A stretch of 64,000 nt of DNA from Streptomyces sp. NBC_01485 (GCF_036227125.1 NZ_CP109435.1:5642001-5706000), one strand, 5' to 3'; positions 9,037 to 17,848 are shown, numbered from the stretch's first letter. Notes: a model not told the origin generated them from the letters alone. A program made the numbers and translations.

Positions 9037-11457
9037 ATGACGACCACTTCCTCCTCCCGCGGCCGCCGCCGCGCCCCGTCCCGCATGGAGCGGGCGGCGG
9101 GCAAGGCCGCGGCGCTGCAGAAACCGCGCGTCATCCTCGCCCTGCTGCTCCTGCTCGCGCTGACCAGCGTGATGCTCCTGGACGGCTATCTGCGCGCCGA
9201 GGTCGGCGGCGACCAGCGCGTGCGCACCGGGGCCGGTGCGGGCAAGGTGCCCGAGGCGGTCCTCGACGGCGGCCCCATCCTGACCTTCCGGGGCGGCCGG
9301 GCCGCCACCGTCTCGGTGCCGGACAAGACGATCGCGCTGACCTTCGACGACGGCCCGAACCCGACCTGGACGCCCCAGGTGCTGGAGATCCTCCAGGAGT
9401 ACGACGTGCCCGGCACGTTCTTCCTGGTCGGCTCGATGGTCTCGCGCTACCCGGGCATCGTGAAGGACATGGTCGAGCAGGGCAACGAGGTGGGCATCCA
9501 CACCTTCACCCACGTCGACCTCTCCTACCAGTCCACCGCCCGCGTCGACCGCGAGATGGAGCAGACCCAGCTCGCGCTGGCGGGCGCGGCCGGCATCACG
9601 ACGACGCTCTTCCGCGCCCCGTACTCCTCCGAGACGGACGCCATCGACAACTACAGCTGGCCCATCTACGAGAAGCTCGGCGAGGACGGCTACACCAGCG
9701 TCTTCGTCGACACCGACAGCGACGACTGGAAGAAGCCGGGCGTCTCGAAGATCATCAAGTGGGCCACGCCGGAGGACGGCAAGGGCGCGTCGGTGCTCTT
9801 CCACGACGCGGGCGGCGAGCGCTCACAGACGATCAAGGCGCTGCCGACGTACATCAAGCAGATGAAGGCCGCGGGCTACACCTTCACCACCATCAGCGGC
9901 GCGATGCAGGAGCAGAACGGGGCAGGGCAGCAGCAGGCCGCGGGGGGCGCAGGAACTGCGGGGGACGCAGGGGCCACGGGGGCTGCTGGGGCTGCGGGGG
10001 CCGGTGGGGCGACCGGTGAGCAGCCCGGCGCCGTTCCGAACGGCGAGGGCAACGTCGCCGGCAACGGCTACGGTGCCGCCCCCGGCAACGGCAACGGCAA
10101 CGGCACCGGCAATGGCACGGGCAACGGCACCGGTACGGCCGTCGACCCCCTCCAGGCCGCCCACCGCGAGGCCACCGGCATGACCCTCTACGAGGGCAAG
10201 GCCCTCATCGCGGCGGTCACCCTCGCCGAATGGACCGTCCCGACGCTCTCGGTGGGACTGATGGTCGTCGGCGTGGCCGTCCTGGGCCGCTTCGGGATGA
10301 TGCTGATCCTGGCCCGCCGCCACTACAGACTGCGCAACAGGCGCCGCTTCACCTGGGGGCCGACCATCACCCGGCCGGTCAGCGTGATCGTCCCGGCGTA
10401 CAACGAGAAGGAGTGCATCGCCAACACCCTCACGTCGCTGGCCAAGAGCACCCACCCGATCGAGGTCATCGTCGTCGACGACGGTTCGACCGACCACACG
10501 TCCGAGATCGCGCGCGAGGCGGCGATGTCCCTCGGCATGACGAACGTCCGTGTCATCCGCCAGGAGAACGCGGGCAAGCCGGCCGCCCTCAACAACGGTG
10601 TCCGCAGCGCCGGTTACGACATCGTCGTGATGATGGACGGCGACACGGTGTTCGAGCCGGAGGCCGTGCACCAGCTCGTGCAGCCCTTCGCCGACCCGAA
10701 GGTCGGCGCCGTCGCCGGCAACGCCAAGGTCGGCAACCGCGACACGATCATCGGCGCCTGGCAGCACATCGAGTACGTGATGGGCTTCAACCTCGACCGC
10801 CGCATGTACGACCTGCTGCGCTGCATGCCCACCATCCCCGGCGCGATCGGCGCGTTCCGCCGCGACGCGGTGCTGGAGGTCGGCGGCATGAGCGAGGACA
10901 CCCTCGCCGAGGACACCGACATCACCATCGCCATGCACCGCGCGGGCTGGCAGGTCGTCTACCAGGAGCACGCCAAGGCCTGGACGGAGGCGCCGGGCTC
11001 CCTCAAGCAACTGTGGTCCCAGCGCTACCGCTGGTCCTACGGCACCATGCAGGCCCTGTGGAAGCACCGCAAGTCCCTGACGGACAAGGGGCCTTCGGGC
11101 CGCTTCGGCCGGGTCGGCATGCCGCTCGTGGTCCTCTTCCAGATCGTCACGCCGGTCTTCGCCCCGCTCATCGACGTCTTCACCGTCTACTCGATGATCT
11201 TCGTCGACTTCCAGGCGGCGCTGCTGGCCTGGCTGGCGGTCCTCGGCGTCCAACTGGGCTGCGCGGCCTACGCGTTCCGCCTGGACCGCGAGAAGTACCG
11301 CTACCTCCTCATGATGCCGCTCCAGCAACTGGCCTACCGCCAGATGATGTACCTCGTCCTCATCCACTCCTGCGTCACCGCCCTCACCGGCGGCCGCCTG
11401 CGCTGGCAGAAACTGAAGCGCACGGGCGAGGTCGGCACCCCGGCCGGGGTGAGCTGA
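9037..11457 (+). CDS. Bifunctional polysaccharide deacetylase / GT2 glycan synthase (MatB-like)
   Basis: The 806-residue fusion has a membrane anchor (31-50), then an extracellular CE4 deacetylase domain (about 95-290) with TFDDGPNP at 102-109 and metal-binding HTFTH at 155-159. A Gly/Ala/Asn low-complexity linker follows (about 300-375). The last part is a processive GT2 domain with VSVIVPAYNE near 448, VVDDGST near 481, MMDGDTVFE near 531, EDTD near 626 and QRYRW at 662-666, followed by membrane segments. The domain order matches Streptomyces MatB, which makes a poly-beta-1,6-GlcNAc-type surface polymer; here it would synthesise, export and partly deacetylate a GlcNAc-like glycan. The stop overlaps the next start (ATGA), so translation is coupled. 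Whether it is the mat locus itself or a paralogue cannot be told here. Confidence 0.92.
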   Translation: MTTTSSSRGRRRAPSRMERAAGKAAALQKPRVILALLLLLALTSVMLLDGYLRAEVGGDQRVRTGAGAGKVPEAVLDGGPILTFRGGRAATVSVPDKTIALTFDDGPNPTWTPQVLEILQEYDVPGTFFLVGSMVSRYPGIVKDMVEQGNEVGIHTFTHVDLSYQSTARVDREMEQTQLALAGAAGITTTLFRAPYSSETDAIDNYSWPIYEKLGEDGYTSVFVDTDSDDWKKPGVSKIIKWATPEDGKGASVLFHDAGGERSQTIKALPTYIKQMKAAGYTFTTISGAMQEQNGAGQQQAAGGAGTAGDAGATGAAGAAGAGGATGEQPGAVPNGEGNVAGNGYGAAPGNGNGNGTGNGTGNGTGTAVDPLQAAHREATGMTLYEGKALIAAVTLAEWTVPTLSVGLMVVGVAVLGRFGMMLILARRHYRLRNRRRFTWGPTITRPVSVIVPAYNEKECIANTLTSLAKSTHPIEVIVVDDGSTDHTSEIAREAAMSLGMTNVRVIRQENAGKPAALNNGVRSAGYDIVVMMDGDTVFEPEAVHQLVQPFADPKVGAVAGNAKVGNRDTIIGAWQHIEYVMGFNLDRRMYDLLRCMPTIPGAIGAFRRDAVLEVGGMSEDTLAEDTDITIAMHRAGWQVVYQEHAKAWTEAPGSLKQLWSQRYRWSYGTMQALWKHRKSLTDKGPSGRFGRVGMPLVVLFQIVTPVFAPLIDVFTVYSMIFVDFQAALLAWLAVLGVQLGCAAYAFRLDREKYRYLLMMPLQQLAYRQMMYLVLIHSCVTALTGGRLRWQKLKRTGEVGTPAGVS

Positions 11458-12665
11458 TGGGCGCGCACAGCAAGGGCGCCGTACGGCAGGACGTCCCGGC
11501 TGGTCCCGTCGGTCCCTCTGGTCCGGCTGGCACCTCTGGCCCTTCTGGTTCCTCTGGCCCCTCTGGTCCCGTCGGTCCCGGGCCATCGGGGGCCGGCGGA
11601 AAGCGGGCCGCGAAGCCCGAGCCCACGACCGTCCCCCAGCGGGACCGCTACTTCGACACCCTCCGCGCCCTCGCCCTGACCAGGGTCGTCGCCTACCACA
11701 CCTTCGGCTGGGCCTGGGCGGGCATGGTCTTCCCGTCCATGGGGATCATGTTCGGCCTGGCCGGCACCCTGATGGCGAAGTCCCTGGAGCGGCCCGCGCC
11801 CAAGGTCGTCAGGAGCCGACTGCGCCGCCTCCTGCCCCCTTTCTGGTTCTGGGGCGTCTTCGTCGTCCTGGCGATGCTGGTCCACGGCTGGATGCCGAAC
11901 TGGGAGATCGTCTACTGGATCGTCCCGCTGGGCGACCCGCCGGGCAACGCCTGGGGCGAGCAGGCCTGGGAGATCCTCTGGTACCTGCGGACGTACCTCT
12001 GGTTCGTCCTGCTGTCCCCGCTCCTGCTGCGCGTGTTCCGCCTGGCCCCGCTCCCGGTGCTCGCGCTCTCCCTCGCGCCGATCCTGGTCCTGAGCTTCGT
12101 CTGGACGGGCCCGGACAACCGCGTCGGCACCGCCCTGTGGGACCTGTCGACGTACCTCTTCTGCTGGATGCTCGGCTTCGCGCACCGCGACGGCGTCCTG
12201 CAGCGCGTGAAGCCGGCCCTGGTGGTCGTGGCGTCGCTGGCGGCGATCGGCTTCGGCGGCTGGTACGCCTTCACGCACCAGGCCGACGCCGGCACCTACG
12301 ACCTGGACGAGATCCCGCTCGCGCAGGCCTTCTGGTCGGCCGGCTTCGTCACGCTGCTGATGTGGGCGAAGGCCCGCTTCGGCATCGACTTCGCCTGGCT
12401 GACCCGGTTCCGGCGGACCAACCGGATCGTCACCGTCTTCAACGCGCGCGCCGTCACGATCTACCTCTGGCACCAGATCGCCCTGATCCTCGCCGTGCCG
12501 CTGATCGACCGGCTCTGGAACGTGCCCGCGTTCGAGACCTACCTGCCGCTGGACAGCCAGTGGTTCATGTTCGGCGTGGGCTGGCTGCTGATCGGCGTCT
12601 TCGTGCTGCTGTGCGGGTGGGTCGAGGACGTCGCGGCGAAGAAGAAGCCGAGGCTGCTGCCGTGA
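11457..12665 (+). CDS. Acyltransferase 3 family membrane protein with collagen-like N-terminus
   Basis: The 402-residue protein opens with nine Gly-X-Y triplets (residues 16-42), then a polytopic acyltransferase-3 domain. [20 protein letters not shown], at about 62-81, contains the R-x10-H family signature, and about ten hydrophobic segments follow. Family members O-acetylate or succinylate extracellular glycans. Coupled translation with the upstream synthase suggests it decorates that polymer. ATG 11457 overlaps the synthase stop by one base. The collagen-like head precedes the first membrane segment, so it is probably cytoplasmic, which is odd for such a motif. Confidence 0.88.
   Translation: MGAHSKGAVRQDVPAGPVGPSGPAGTSGPSGSSGPSGPVGPGPSGAGGKRAAKPEPTTVPQRDRYFDTLRALALTRVVAYHTFGWAWAGMVFPSMGIMFGLAGTLMAKSLERPAPKVVRSRLRRLLPPFWFWGVFVVLAMLVHGWMPNWEIVYWIVPLGDPPGNAWGEQAWEILWYLRTYLWFVLLSPLLLRVFRLAPLPVLALSLAPILVLSFVWTGPDNRVGTALWDLSTYLFCWMLGFAHRDGVLQRVKPALVVVASLAAIGFGGWYAFTHQADAGTYDLDEIPLAQAFWSAGFVTLLMWAKARFGIDFAWLTRFRRTNRIVTVFNARAVTIYLWHQIALILAVPLIDRLWNVPAFETYLPLDSQWFMFGVGWLLIGVFVLLCGWVEDVAAKKKPRLLP
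11502..11582 (+). repeat. Collagen-like Gly-X-Y repeat, nine triplets
   Basis: Nine consecutive Gly-X-Y triplets, mostly GPS, GPV, GSS and GTS, are encoded by imperfect 9-bp DNA repeats built on GGTCCCTCT at the start of the acyltransferase gene. The wobble bases vary (GGT/GGC, CCC/CCT/CCG), so the repeat is not a recent perfect duplication. Confidence 0.85.
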
Positions 12666-12708
12666 GGTTGCCCGAGGTTCCCCGAGGGCGTGCTGCAAGA
12701 ATGGTGAG

Positions 12709-13404
12709 GTGACCCGCGCTTCCCTGAACAAGCAGCCCCACGAAGTCGCCTCGATGTTCGACCGCGTGGCGGAACGGTACGACCTGACCAACGACGTGCT
12801 GTCGCTGGGCCAGGACCGGAGGTGGCGCAAGGAGGTCGCGAAGGCGGTCGACGCCCGACCCGCCCAGAAGGTCCTGGACCTCGCCGCGGGCACCGCCACC
12901 TCCTCCCTCCCCTTCGCGCAGACCGGCGCCTACGTCGTCCCCTGCGACTTCTCCCTCGGCATGCTCCAGGTCGGCAAGCGCAACCACGGCCGGCTGCCCT
13001 TCACGGCCGGCGACGCGACGAGGCTGCCCTTCAAGGACGACACCTTCGACGCCGTCACCATCTCCTTCGGGCTGCGCAACGTGCAGGACTTCGACGCCGC
13101 CCTGCGCGAGATGCACCGGGTGACCCGGCCCGGCGGACGCGTCGTGATCTGCGAGTTCTCGCATCCGACCTGGGCGCCCTTCCGGACCGTCTACACCGAG
13201 TACCTGATGCGCGCCCTGCCCCCGGTCGCCCGCGCGGTCTCCTCGAACCCCGACGCCTACGTCTATCTCGCCGAGTCCATCCGTGCCTGGCCCGACCAGC
13301 CCGCCCTGGCCGAGCACCTGCGCAAGGCCGGCTGGTCGAAGGTCGCCTGGCGCAACCTGACGGGCGGCGTGGTGACCCTGCACCGGGGCTTCAAGGAGAG
13401 CTGA
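12709..13404 (+). CDS. menG: Demethylmenaquinone methyltransferase
   Basis: MenG (UbiE family) methylates demethylmenaquinone with SAM in the last ring-modification step of menaquinone synthesis. The 231-residue protein shows [20 protein letters not shown] at the N-terminus, SAM motif [10 protein letters not shown] (about 52-61), and the UbiE signatures [13 protein letters not shown] and [20 protein letters not shown]. The start is GTG 12709 with a weak ribosome site. It lies 43 bp after the acyltransferase gene but is probably expressed on its own. A prenyl-chain reductase, the nuo operon and a polyprenyl synthase in the same window fit its role. Confidence 0.95.
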   Translation: MTRASLNKQPHEVASMFDRVAERYDLTNDVLSLGQDRRWRKEVAKAVDARPAQKVLDLAAGTATSSLPFAQTGAYVVPCDFSLGMLQVGKRNHGRLPFTAGDATRLPFKDDTFDAVTISFGLRNVQDFDAALREMHRVTRPGGRVVICEFSHPTWAPFRTVYTEYLMRALPPVARAVSSNPDAYVYLAESIRAWPDQPALAEHLRKAGWSKVAWRNLTGGVVTLHRGFKES

Positions 13405-13411
13405 CGCCAGG

Positions 13412-13437
13412 ACTCACCCGCTGAACTCACCCGCTGA
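13412..13437. repeat. 13-bp tandem duplication over the PASTA-gene stop
   Basis: Two perfect copies of ACTCACCCGCTGA lie head to tail at 13412-13424 and 13425-13437, between the convergent menG and PASTA genes. The - strand stop (13427-13429) lies in one copy, and an equivalent stop exists in the other, so the duplication could have extended the protein by at most a few residues. Confidence 0.8.
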
Positions 13438-13783
13438 TCGCCTCGAAGGGATGATCCCGCGCGGGCGTGTCCAGCTCGCGCTGCAGCCCGCCCCCGCCCG
13501 GTCTCGGCACACGCGGCTCGTGCACGCCCGCGCCTCCGCCGCCCTCCCCCTCGCCGAAGTCGAACCACACGGTGACGACCGCACCGCGCGGCACCTCCAC
13601 ACCGGGCGGCGGGTACTGCCGTACGACGTGGTCGACGACCGCGCGGTGGAAGTCGGGCCGGTCCGGTGCGGCCAGCAGCACGCCGTGCGCCATGGCCGCC
13701 TCACGCGCGTCCACGGCCATCAGACCGACCAGCCTCGGCACACGCACTTCGGGTGTCTTGGGCGATATGAACACAGATGTCAC
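13427..13783 (-). CDS. Small PASTA-domain protein
   Basis: This 118-residue protein has one PASTA domain: VRVPRLVGLMAVDAREAAMAHGV, then VVRQYPPPGVEVPRGAVVTVWF (residues about 13-75). It ends in a glycine-rich tail. PASTA domains bind beta-lactams or muropeptides when they are extracellular. Here there is no signal peptide or membrane segment, so the protein may be cytoplasmic, and the ligand is unknown. The start is GTG 13783; an in-frame GTG three codons later is possible. It converges on menG, and I recall small one-PASTA proteins next to menG in other streptomycetes. Confidence 0.8.
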   Translation of the reverse strand: MTSVFISPKTPEVRVPRLVGLMAVDAREAAMAHGVLLAAPDRPDFHRAVVDHVVRQYPPPGVEVPRGAVVTVWFDFGEGEGGGGAGVHEPRVPRPGGGGLQRELDTPARDHPFEAISG

Positions 13784-13910
13784 CCCCAGCGGTACTGGAA
13801 GGGTAACCGCCCGGGGGTGTCGTCCGAAAGCGCTGAGTGCCCATCTGTAGCCGACGGCTACGGACAGTCACGAGACGGCGGGACGGCTTACCTGGTGAAC
13901 CGGCGACGGC

Positions 13911-14417
13911 TCACCAGGTGAGGCGGTAGCAGCGCCCCTCCCGCTTCGACTCCGGCGTCGTGAAGACCTCCCCGAGCCGCATGCCCAGCCGCCGCGTGAC
14001 GGCGATGGACCGCTCGTTGCGCGCGTCGACCATGGCCACCACCCCCGGCACCCCGGCCGCCCGCACCCGCTCCAGCGTCATCTGCGCGGCCGCCGTCACA
14101 TACCCCTGCCCCCAGTGCTCCCGCCCGAGCCGCCACCCGATCTCGATCTCCCCCTTGGGGCCCCACTCCCGAGGCCACGGCTGGGCGCCCGTGAACCCGA
14201 TGACCCGGTCGTCCCGGTCCAGCATCGTCCACAGGCAGAAACCGCGTTCGGCGTCGTGCCGGCGCTGGCGGGCGGTCAGCTCCTCGTAGGCGGACAGTTC
14301 CGCGGACCTGCCGCCGTGGAACTCCATCACGTCCGGGTGGTCGAACACCCGGTGCCAGGCGACCGCGTCCTCGTCCGTGGGAACACGCAGCCGTACAACG
14401 GGGAGAGCTCTGTTCAC
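13911..14417 (-). CDS. GNAT-family N-acetyltransferase (RimJ/RimL type)
   Basis: This 168-residue protein has the GNAT fold of the ribosomal-protein acetyltransferase group (Acetyltransf_3): VVRLRVPTDEDAVAWHRVFDHPDVMEF at the start, then IEIGWRLGREHWGQGYVTAAA, where the R-x-x-H-W-G-Q-G-Y segment is the acetyl-CoA pyrophosphate loop. ARNERSIAVTRRLGM follows, typical of the final helix. The substrate could be a protein N-terminus, an amine or an antibiotic. An upstream ATG exists at 14603, but GTG 14417 has a good ribosome site (GAAGGG) and begins where similarity starts, so I chose it. It diverges from the reductase gene at 14515. Confidence 0.87.
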   Translation of the reverse strand: MNRALPVVRLRVPTDEDAVAWHRVFDHPDVMEFHGGRSAELSAYEELTARQRRHDAERGFCLWTMLDRDDRVIGFTGAQPWPREWGPKGEIEIGWRLGREHWGQGYVTAAAQMTLERVRAAGVPGVVAMVDARNERSIAVTRRLGMRLGEVFTTPESKREGRCYRLTW

Positions 14418-14514
14418 TGGGCAGCCCTTCAGCGGGGTGATCAATTCTGCTGAATAGACTGCCCATGTCCAGTGCCGGTCGGCACGCAGATTCCGAACTT
14501 GGGGAGATCCCGCC

Positions 14515-15822
14515 GTGACCGTCGTGAACGAGCCCGACGCCGAGCCCCTCTCCGCGAACACCGCCGATGTGATCGTCGTCGGCGCGGGGCCCGCCGGCTC
14601 CACGACCGCCTACTACCTCGCCAAGGCCGGACTCGACGTACTCCTCCTGGAGAAGACCGAGTTCCCGCGCGAGAAGGTCTGCGGCGACGGCCTCACCCCG
14701 CGCGCCACCAAGCAGCTCGTGGCCATGGGCATCGACATCTCCGAGGAGGCCGGCTGGCTGCGCAACAAGGGCCTCAGGATCATCGGCGGCGGGGTGCGGT
14801 TGCAGCTCGACTGGCCGGATCTCGCCTCCTTCCCGGACTACGGACTCGTCCGCAAGCGCGACGACTTCGACGAGCAGCTCGCCCGCCAGGCCCAGAAGGC
14901 GGGCGCCCGCCTGTACGAGCGCTGCAACGTCGGCGCCCCGATCGTCGACGACCGCACCGGCCGCATCACCGGTGTGCACGCCAAACTGGGCGAGGAGAAG
15001 CGCGAAGTCACCTTCCGCGCCCCGCTGGTGGTGGCCGCCGACGGCAACTCCACCCGCCTCTCGCTCGCGATGGGCCTGCACCGCCGCGAGGACCGCCCGA
15101 TGGGCGTCGCGGTCCGCACCTACTTCACCTCCCCGCGCCACGAGGACGACTACCTGGAGTCCTGGCTGGAGCTGTGGGACCGCCGGGGCCCGGGCGAGGA
15201 CCGGCTGCTGCCGGGCTACGGCTGGATCTTCGGCATGGGCGACGGGACGTCGAACGTCGGCCTGGGCGTCCTGAACACCTCCGACTCCTTCAAGGAACTC
15301 GACTGGCGCGGGGTCCTCAAGGCCTGGTGCGCGTCCATGCCGGAGGACTGGGGTTACACCCCCGAAAACATGACCGGCCCGATCCGCGGCGCCGCCCTCC
15401 CCATGGCCTTCAACCGCAAGCCCCACTACACCAAGGGGCTGCTGCTGGTCGGCGACGCCGGCGGCCTGGTGAACCCCTTCAACGGCGAGGGCATCGCCTA
15501 CGCCATGGAGTCCGGCCAGATCGCCGCCGACGTCATCGTCCAGGCCCACGCCCGCGCCACCCCCGGCCAGCGCGAACTCGCCCTGCAGCGCTACCCGCAG
15601 ATCCTCGCGGACACCTACGGCGGCTACTACACGCTGGGCCGTGCCTTCGTGAAGCTCATCGGCAACCCGAAGGTCATGAAGATCGCGGCCCAGCGCGGCC
15701 TGACCCACCCCCTGCTGATGAAGTTCACCCTGAAGATGCTCGCCAACCTGACGGACCCCACGGGCGGCGACGCGATGGACCGCATCATCAACGGCCTGAG
15801 CAAGGTGGCCCCGAAGGCCTGA
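14515..15822 (+). CDS. Geranylgeranyl-reductase-family flavoprotein, probable menaquinone side-chain reductase
   Basis: The 435-residue FAD protein has VIVVGAGPAGSTTAYYLAKAG (GxGxxG, about 19-39), EKTEFPREKVCGDGLTPRA (the GGR-family catalytic region with C-G-D-G) and the second FAD motif LLLVGDAGGLVNPFNGEGIAYAMESG. The family reduces isoprenoid double bonds; the mycobacterial relative MenJ saturates one bond of the menaquinone tail. Streptomycetes make partly saturated MK-9, so a MenJ-like role is likely, helped by the position one gene pair away from menG. An archaeal-type lipid role is less likely. The start is GTG 14515 with GGGGAGA upstream. The 3' flank carries short tandem repeats. Confidence 0.88.
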   Translation: MTVVNEPDAEPLSANTADVIVVGAGPAGSTTAYYLAKAGLDVLLLEKTEFPREKVCGDGLTPRATKQLVAMGIDISEEAGWLRNKGLRIIGGGVRLQLDWPDLASFPDYGLVRKRDDFDEQLARQAQKAGARLYERCNVGAPIVDDRTGRITGVHAKLGEEKREVTFRAPLVVAADGNSTRLSLAMGLHRREDRPMGVAVRTYFTSPRHEDDYLESWLELWDRRGPGEDRLLPGYGWIFGMGDGTSNVGLGVLNTSDSFKELDWRGVLKAWCASMPEDWGYTPENMTGPIRGAALPMAFNRKPHYTKGLLLVGDAGGLVNPFNGEGIAYAMESGQIAADVIVQAHARATPGQRELALQRYPQILADTYGGYYTLGRAFVKLIGNPKVMKIAAQRGLTHPLLMKFTLKMLANLTDPTGGDAMDRIINGLSKVAPKA

Positions 15823-15865
15823 CGGCTCTGACGGGCCTGACGGCTCTCATGGGCCGGACCCGTCC

Positions 15866-15902
15866 GATCAGGACTTGCCTGATCAGGACTTGCCTGATCA
15901 GG
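15866..15902 (+). repeat. 15-bp tandem repeat, 2.5 copies, self-complementary
   Basis: GATCAGGACTTGCCT occurs at 15866-15880 and 15881-15895, with a partial third copy after it. Each junction contains the palindrome CCTGATCAGG, so the array can fold into small hairpins and may work as a terminator between the convergent reductase gene and the deformylase remnant. Just upstream, CTGACGGCTCTGACGGG is also partly duplicated. Confidence 0.75.
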
Positions 15903-15912
15903 CGGTGAGGGC

Positions 15913-16328
15913 TCACTGTTTGGCGGCCCGGCGCGCGAAGACCTCTTCCCGCCGGTCCGCCACCTGCCGCAGCGCCTGCTTCCGGCCCTTCTTCGAAAGC
16001 CGGTCCAGACAGACCTGACCGTCGAGATGGTCGCTCTCGTGCTCCAGGCACCGCGCGAAGTACCCGTGCCCCTCGACGACCAGCGGATGGCCCTCCCGGT
16101 CGCACCCCGCACCGCGGCCCGGTCCGGTCAGGCCGCCGTACGTCCATGACGCCTGTCGTCGATGAGCGCGGCCAGATCGGGCCCGGACTCGGTCACGTCC
16201 CGGCAGGACTTGTGCAGCACCTCTTCACCGCCCTCGGTGACCCTACGCGTGGCGAGCGTCTGTGTGGCTTCTGTGCGGCCCGTGAGTGGCCTGTGAGTGG
16301 CCCAACGGCGGCCTGCGCGCCCTGGCAC
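15913..16328 (-). pseudogene. Peptide deformylase pseudogene with internal deletion and frameshift
   Basis: Two pieces of a peptide deformylase lie in different - strand frames. The N-terminal piece (about 16150-16328) reads [12 protein letters not shown], then [14 protein letters not shown], the standard deformylase beginning. The C-terminal piece (15913 to about 16140) reads [19 protein letters not shown], containing the metal-binding H-E-x-x-x-H-like region, then [17 protein letters not shown] and a stop at 15913-15915. The whole middle is missing, including the GxGLAA loop and the Cys of EGCLS, and the two pieces are out of frame. No active deformylase can be made from this locus. As deformylase is essential, intact copies must exist elsewhere. 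Domain identity is strong; the exact deletion point (about 16110-16150) is uncertain. Confidence 0.85.
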
Positions 16329-16411
16329 GCCAGGGGAGCCCGAAGGGCCGCTGCCCCCGAGTGGCTGCGGCCCTTCCGTGCGTGAGGCGCCCTCAGGGGC
16401 ACCTGGAGGTG

Positions 16412-17251
16412 TCAGAGCACCCGCACCGCGCCGGTCGGCGGGTCGTACGACAGCGGCTTCTCGGCCACACCGGTGGACGGGTTCTGCGCGCCGACGAACA
16501 TGCCGTCGCCGACGTACACCGCCACGTGGTACGCGCTGCCCGCGCTGCCCCAGTACAGGATGTCGCCCGGCTGCAGGTTGTCCAGCGACACCTGGGTGCC
16601 GGCGGTCGACTGGTCCTGGGAGACGCGCGGCAGGCTGATGCCGACCTGCTTGAAGGCGGTCTGCATGAGACCCGAGCAGTCCCAGGAGTTGGGGCCGGTG
16701 CCGCCGGAGACGTAGGCGTCGCCGATCTGCGCCTTCACGAAGGCGATGACGGCGGCGGCCGAACCGGTCGCCGTGGACGTGCTGGTGCTGGTGTAACTGC
16801 TGGAACTGTCGCTCGACGTCGAGGTGAGCGTGGTCCGCTCGGCGTTGCGCGTGGCACGCTCGGCGGCGGCCTTGCGGGCGGCCTCGGCCTTCTTCGTGGC
16901 CTCCGCCTTCGCGTCGGCGAGGTCCTTCTTGGCCTCCTTGGCGGCGGCCGCGGCGGCCGCGTCACGCTCGGCCTGCAGCTGGTAGTTCGCCGCGGCCTGC
17001 TGTGTGGCCTGAGCGGACTGCGCGACCTGGGCGGCCAGGTCGCCCGTGAGCACGGGCAGTTCGAGCGTCTGCGTCACCGGCTCGGCGGCGTTCGCCGAAC
17101 CGGCCGCAGCGGCGACGGCCAGCGTGCCGAGTACACCACTGGCGACTCCGGTCCGCATCGCGATCGTCGACGCGCTGCGGCGGGGTTTCCGGTGGCTGCG
17201 TATGTGAGCGGTGTGGGACATGGGACCAAGCGATATCAGGGGCTCCTCCAT
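16412..17251 (-). CDS. Secreted NlpC/P60 peptidoglycan hydrolase
   Basis: The 279-residue secreted protein has a signal sequence ending near SANAAEP, an Ala/Lys-rich helical and probably coiled-coil region (about 75-150) with many AAAKEAKK-like segments, a Ser/Thr linker, and a C-terminal NlpC/P60 domain. The catalytic Cys is in NSWDCSGLMQTAF and the His in SAYHVAVYVG; DILYWG lies between. Family members cut D-Glu-to-diamino-acid bonds in wall peptides. ATG 17251 follows GAAGG; ATG 17221 is a possible alternative that keeps the signal peptide. The long upstream region lacks the ydaO riboswitch elements found before the transglycosylase at 52 kb. Confidence 0.9.
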   Translation of the reverse strand: MEEPLISLGPMSHTAHIRSHRKPRRSASTIAMRTGVASGVLGTLAVAAAAGSANAAEPVTQTLELPVLTGDLAAQVAQSAQATQQAAANYQLQAERDAAAAAAAKEAKKDLADAKAEATKKAEAARKAAAERATRNAERTTLTSTSSDSSSSYTSTSTSTATGSAAAVIAFVKAQIGDAYVSGGTGPNSWDCSGLMQTAFKQVGISLPRVSQDQSTAGTQVSLDNLQPGDILYWGSAGSAYHVAVYVGDGMFVGAQNPSTGVAEKPLSYDPPTGAVRVL

Positions 17252-17529
17252 ACCTTCAAGAAACGTGTGCTGCGCCACAGTTGTTCAATCGCTGTCCCAA
17301 TTCCCCCGCCTCGGGTTCTTTATTGACGCCGTAACGGACAATACGGGCACAGGTGATCAAGCCTGTGATCACGGTCTTTCATTGTTAAGTCCGAATTGCC
17401 CTCGGCCTAACACCGGTTGGGACCGTTGGCCAAGCCCCCTTGTTGTGCGCCTCTTGTGGATGTGGTGCAGGTCACGGAACGGTTACCGCGGCCGCCGCGC
17501 CTCGCGCAGGCGGTGGGACCGCTTCCGCT

Positions 17530-17556
17530 CGTGAACGCGTGAACGCGTGCACGCGT
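17530..17556 (+). repeat. 8-bp direct repeat TGAACGCG with three ACGCGT cores
   Basis: TGAACGCG occurs twice in tandem (17532-17539, 17540-17547), followed by the variant TGCACGCG, giving three ACGCGT cores spaced exactly 8 bp apart. The first, CGTGAACGCGTGAACG at 17530-17545, matches 12 of 16 positions of the Streptomyces Rex operator consensus as I remember it, with only one good half-site. It could be a weak Rex site or an unrelated direct-repeat operator. Confidence 0.5.
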
Positions 17557-17848
17557 CCACACCTCGCCCCGCCCTCCCTCTGATGTGTGAATGCGGTCCT
17601 CTATCAGGGCGCCGCGCCCATCGCCAATTTGCATGCAAGGGAAGATTCTTGATATTGAGATGCCCCTCGCGGCCTGCGGTGACGGGCGTAAATGTCACTT
17701 CTTGTGACCACTCTGACGCTTCGCGTATGTAGATCACCGCTGATATGACTTCATGATCCTTCGTCAGGTGGTGGAGATCACAAAGCTTGTGTAATACCCC
17801 GTGTCGCAGATCACAGATCGGCGGGCATAGGATGCGAGGCAGTTGGGC

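Noticed and set aside
17530-17545. A second full Rex operator
   Set aside because: Only one half-site matches well (12 of 16 positions overall) and it sits about 430 bp from nuoA. I kept it as a repeat with possible weak binding, not as an operator call.
17252-17560. A ydaO-type riboswitch before the NlpC/P60 gene
   Set aside because: I searched the - strand leader for the conserved GCAGGAGCGGGGGAACC, GGGGUGAA and CCGACAGCU blocks seen at 52 kb. Only a loose GGCGGGGGAAU-like match was found and the other blocks are missing.
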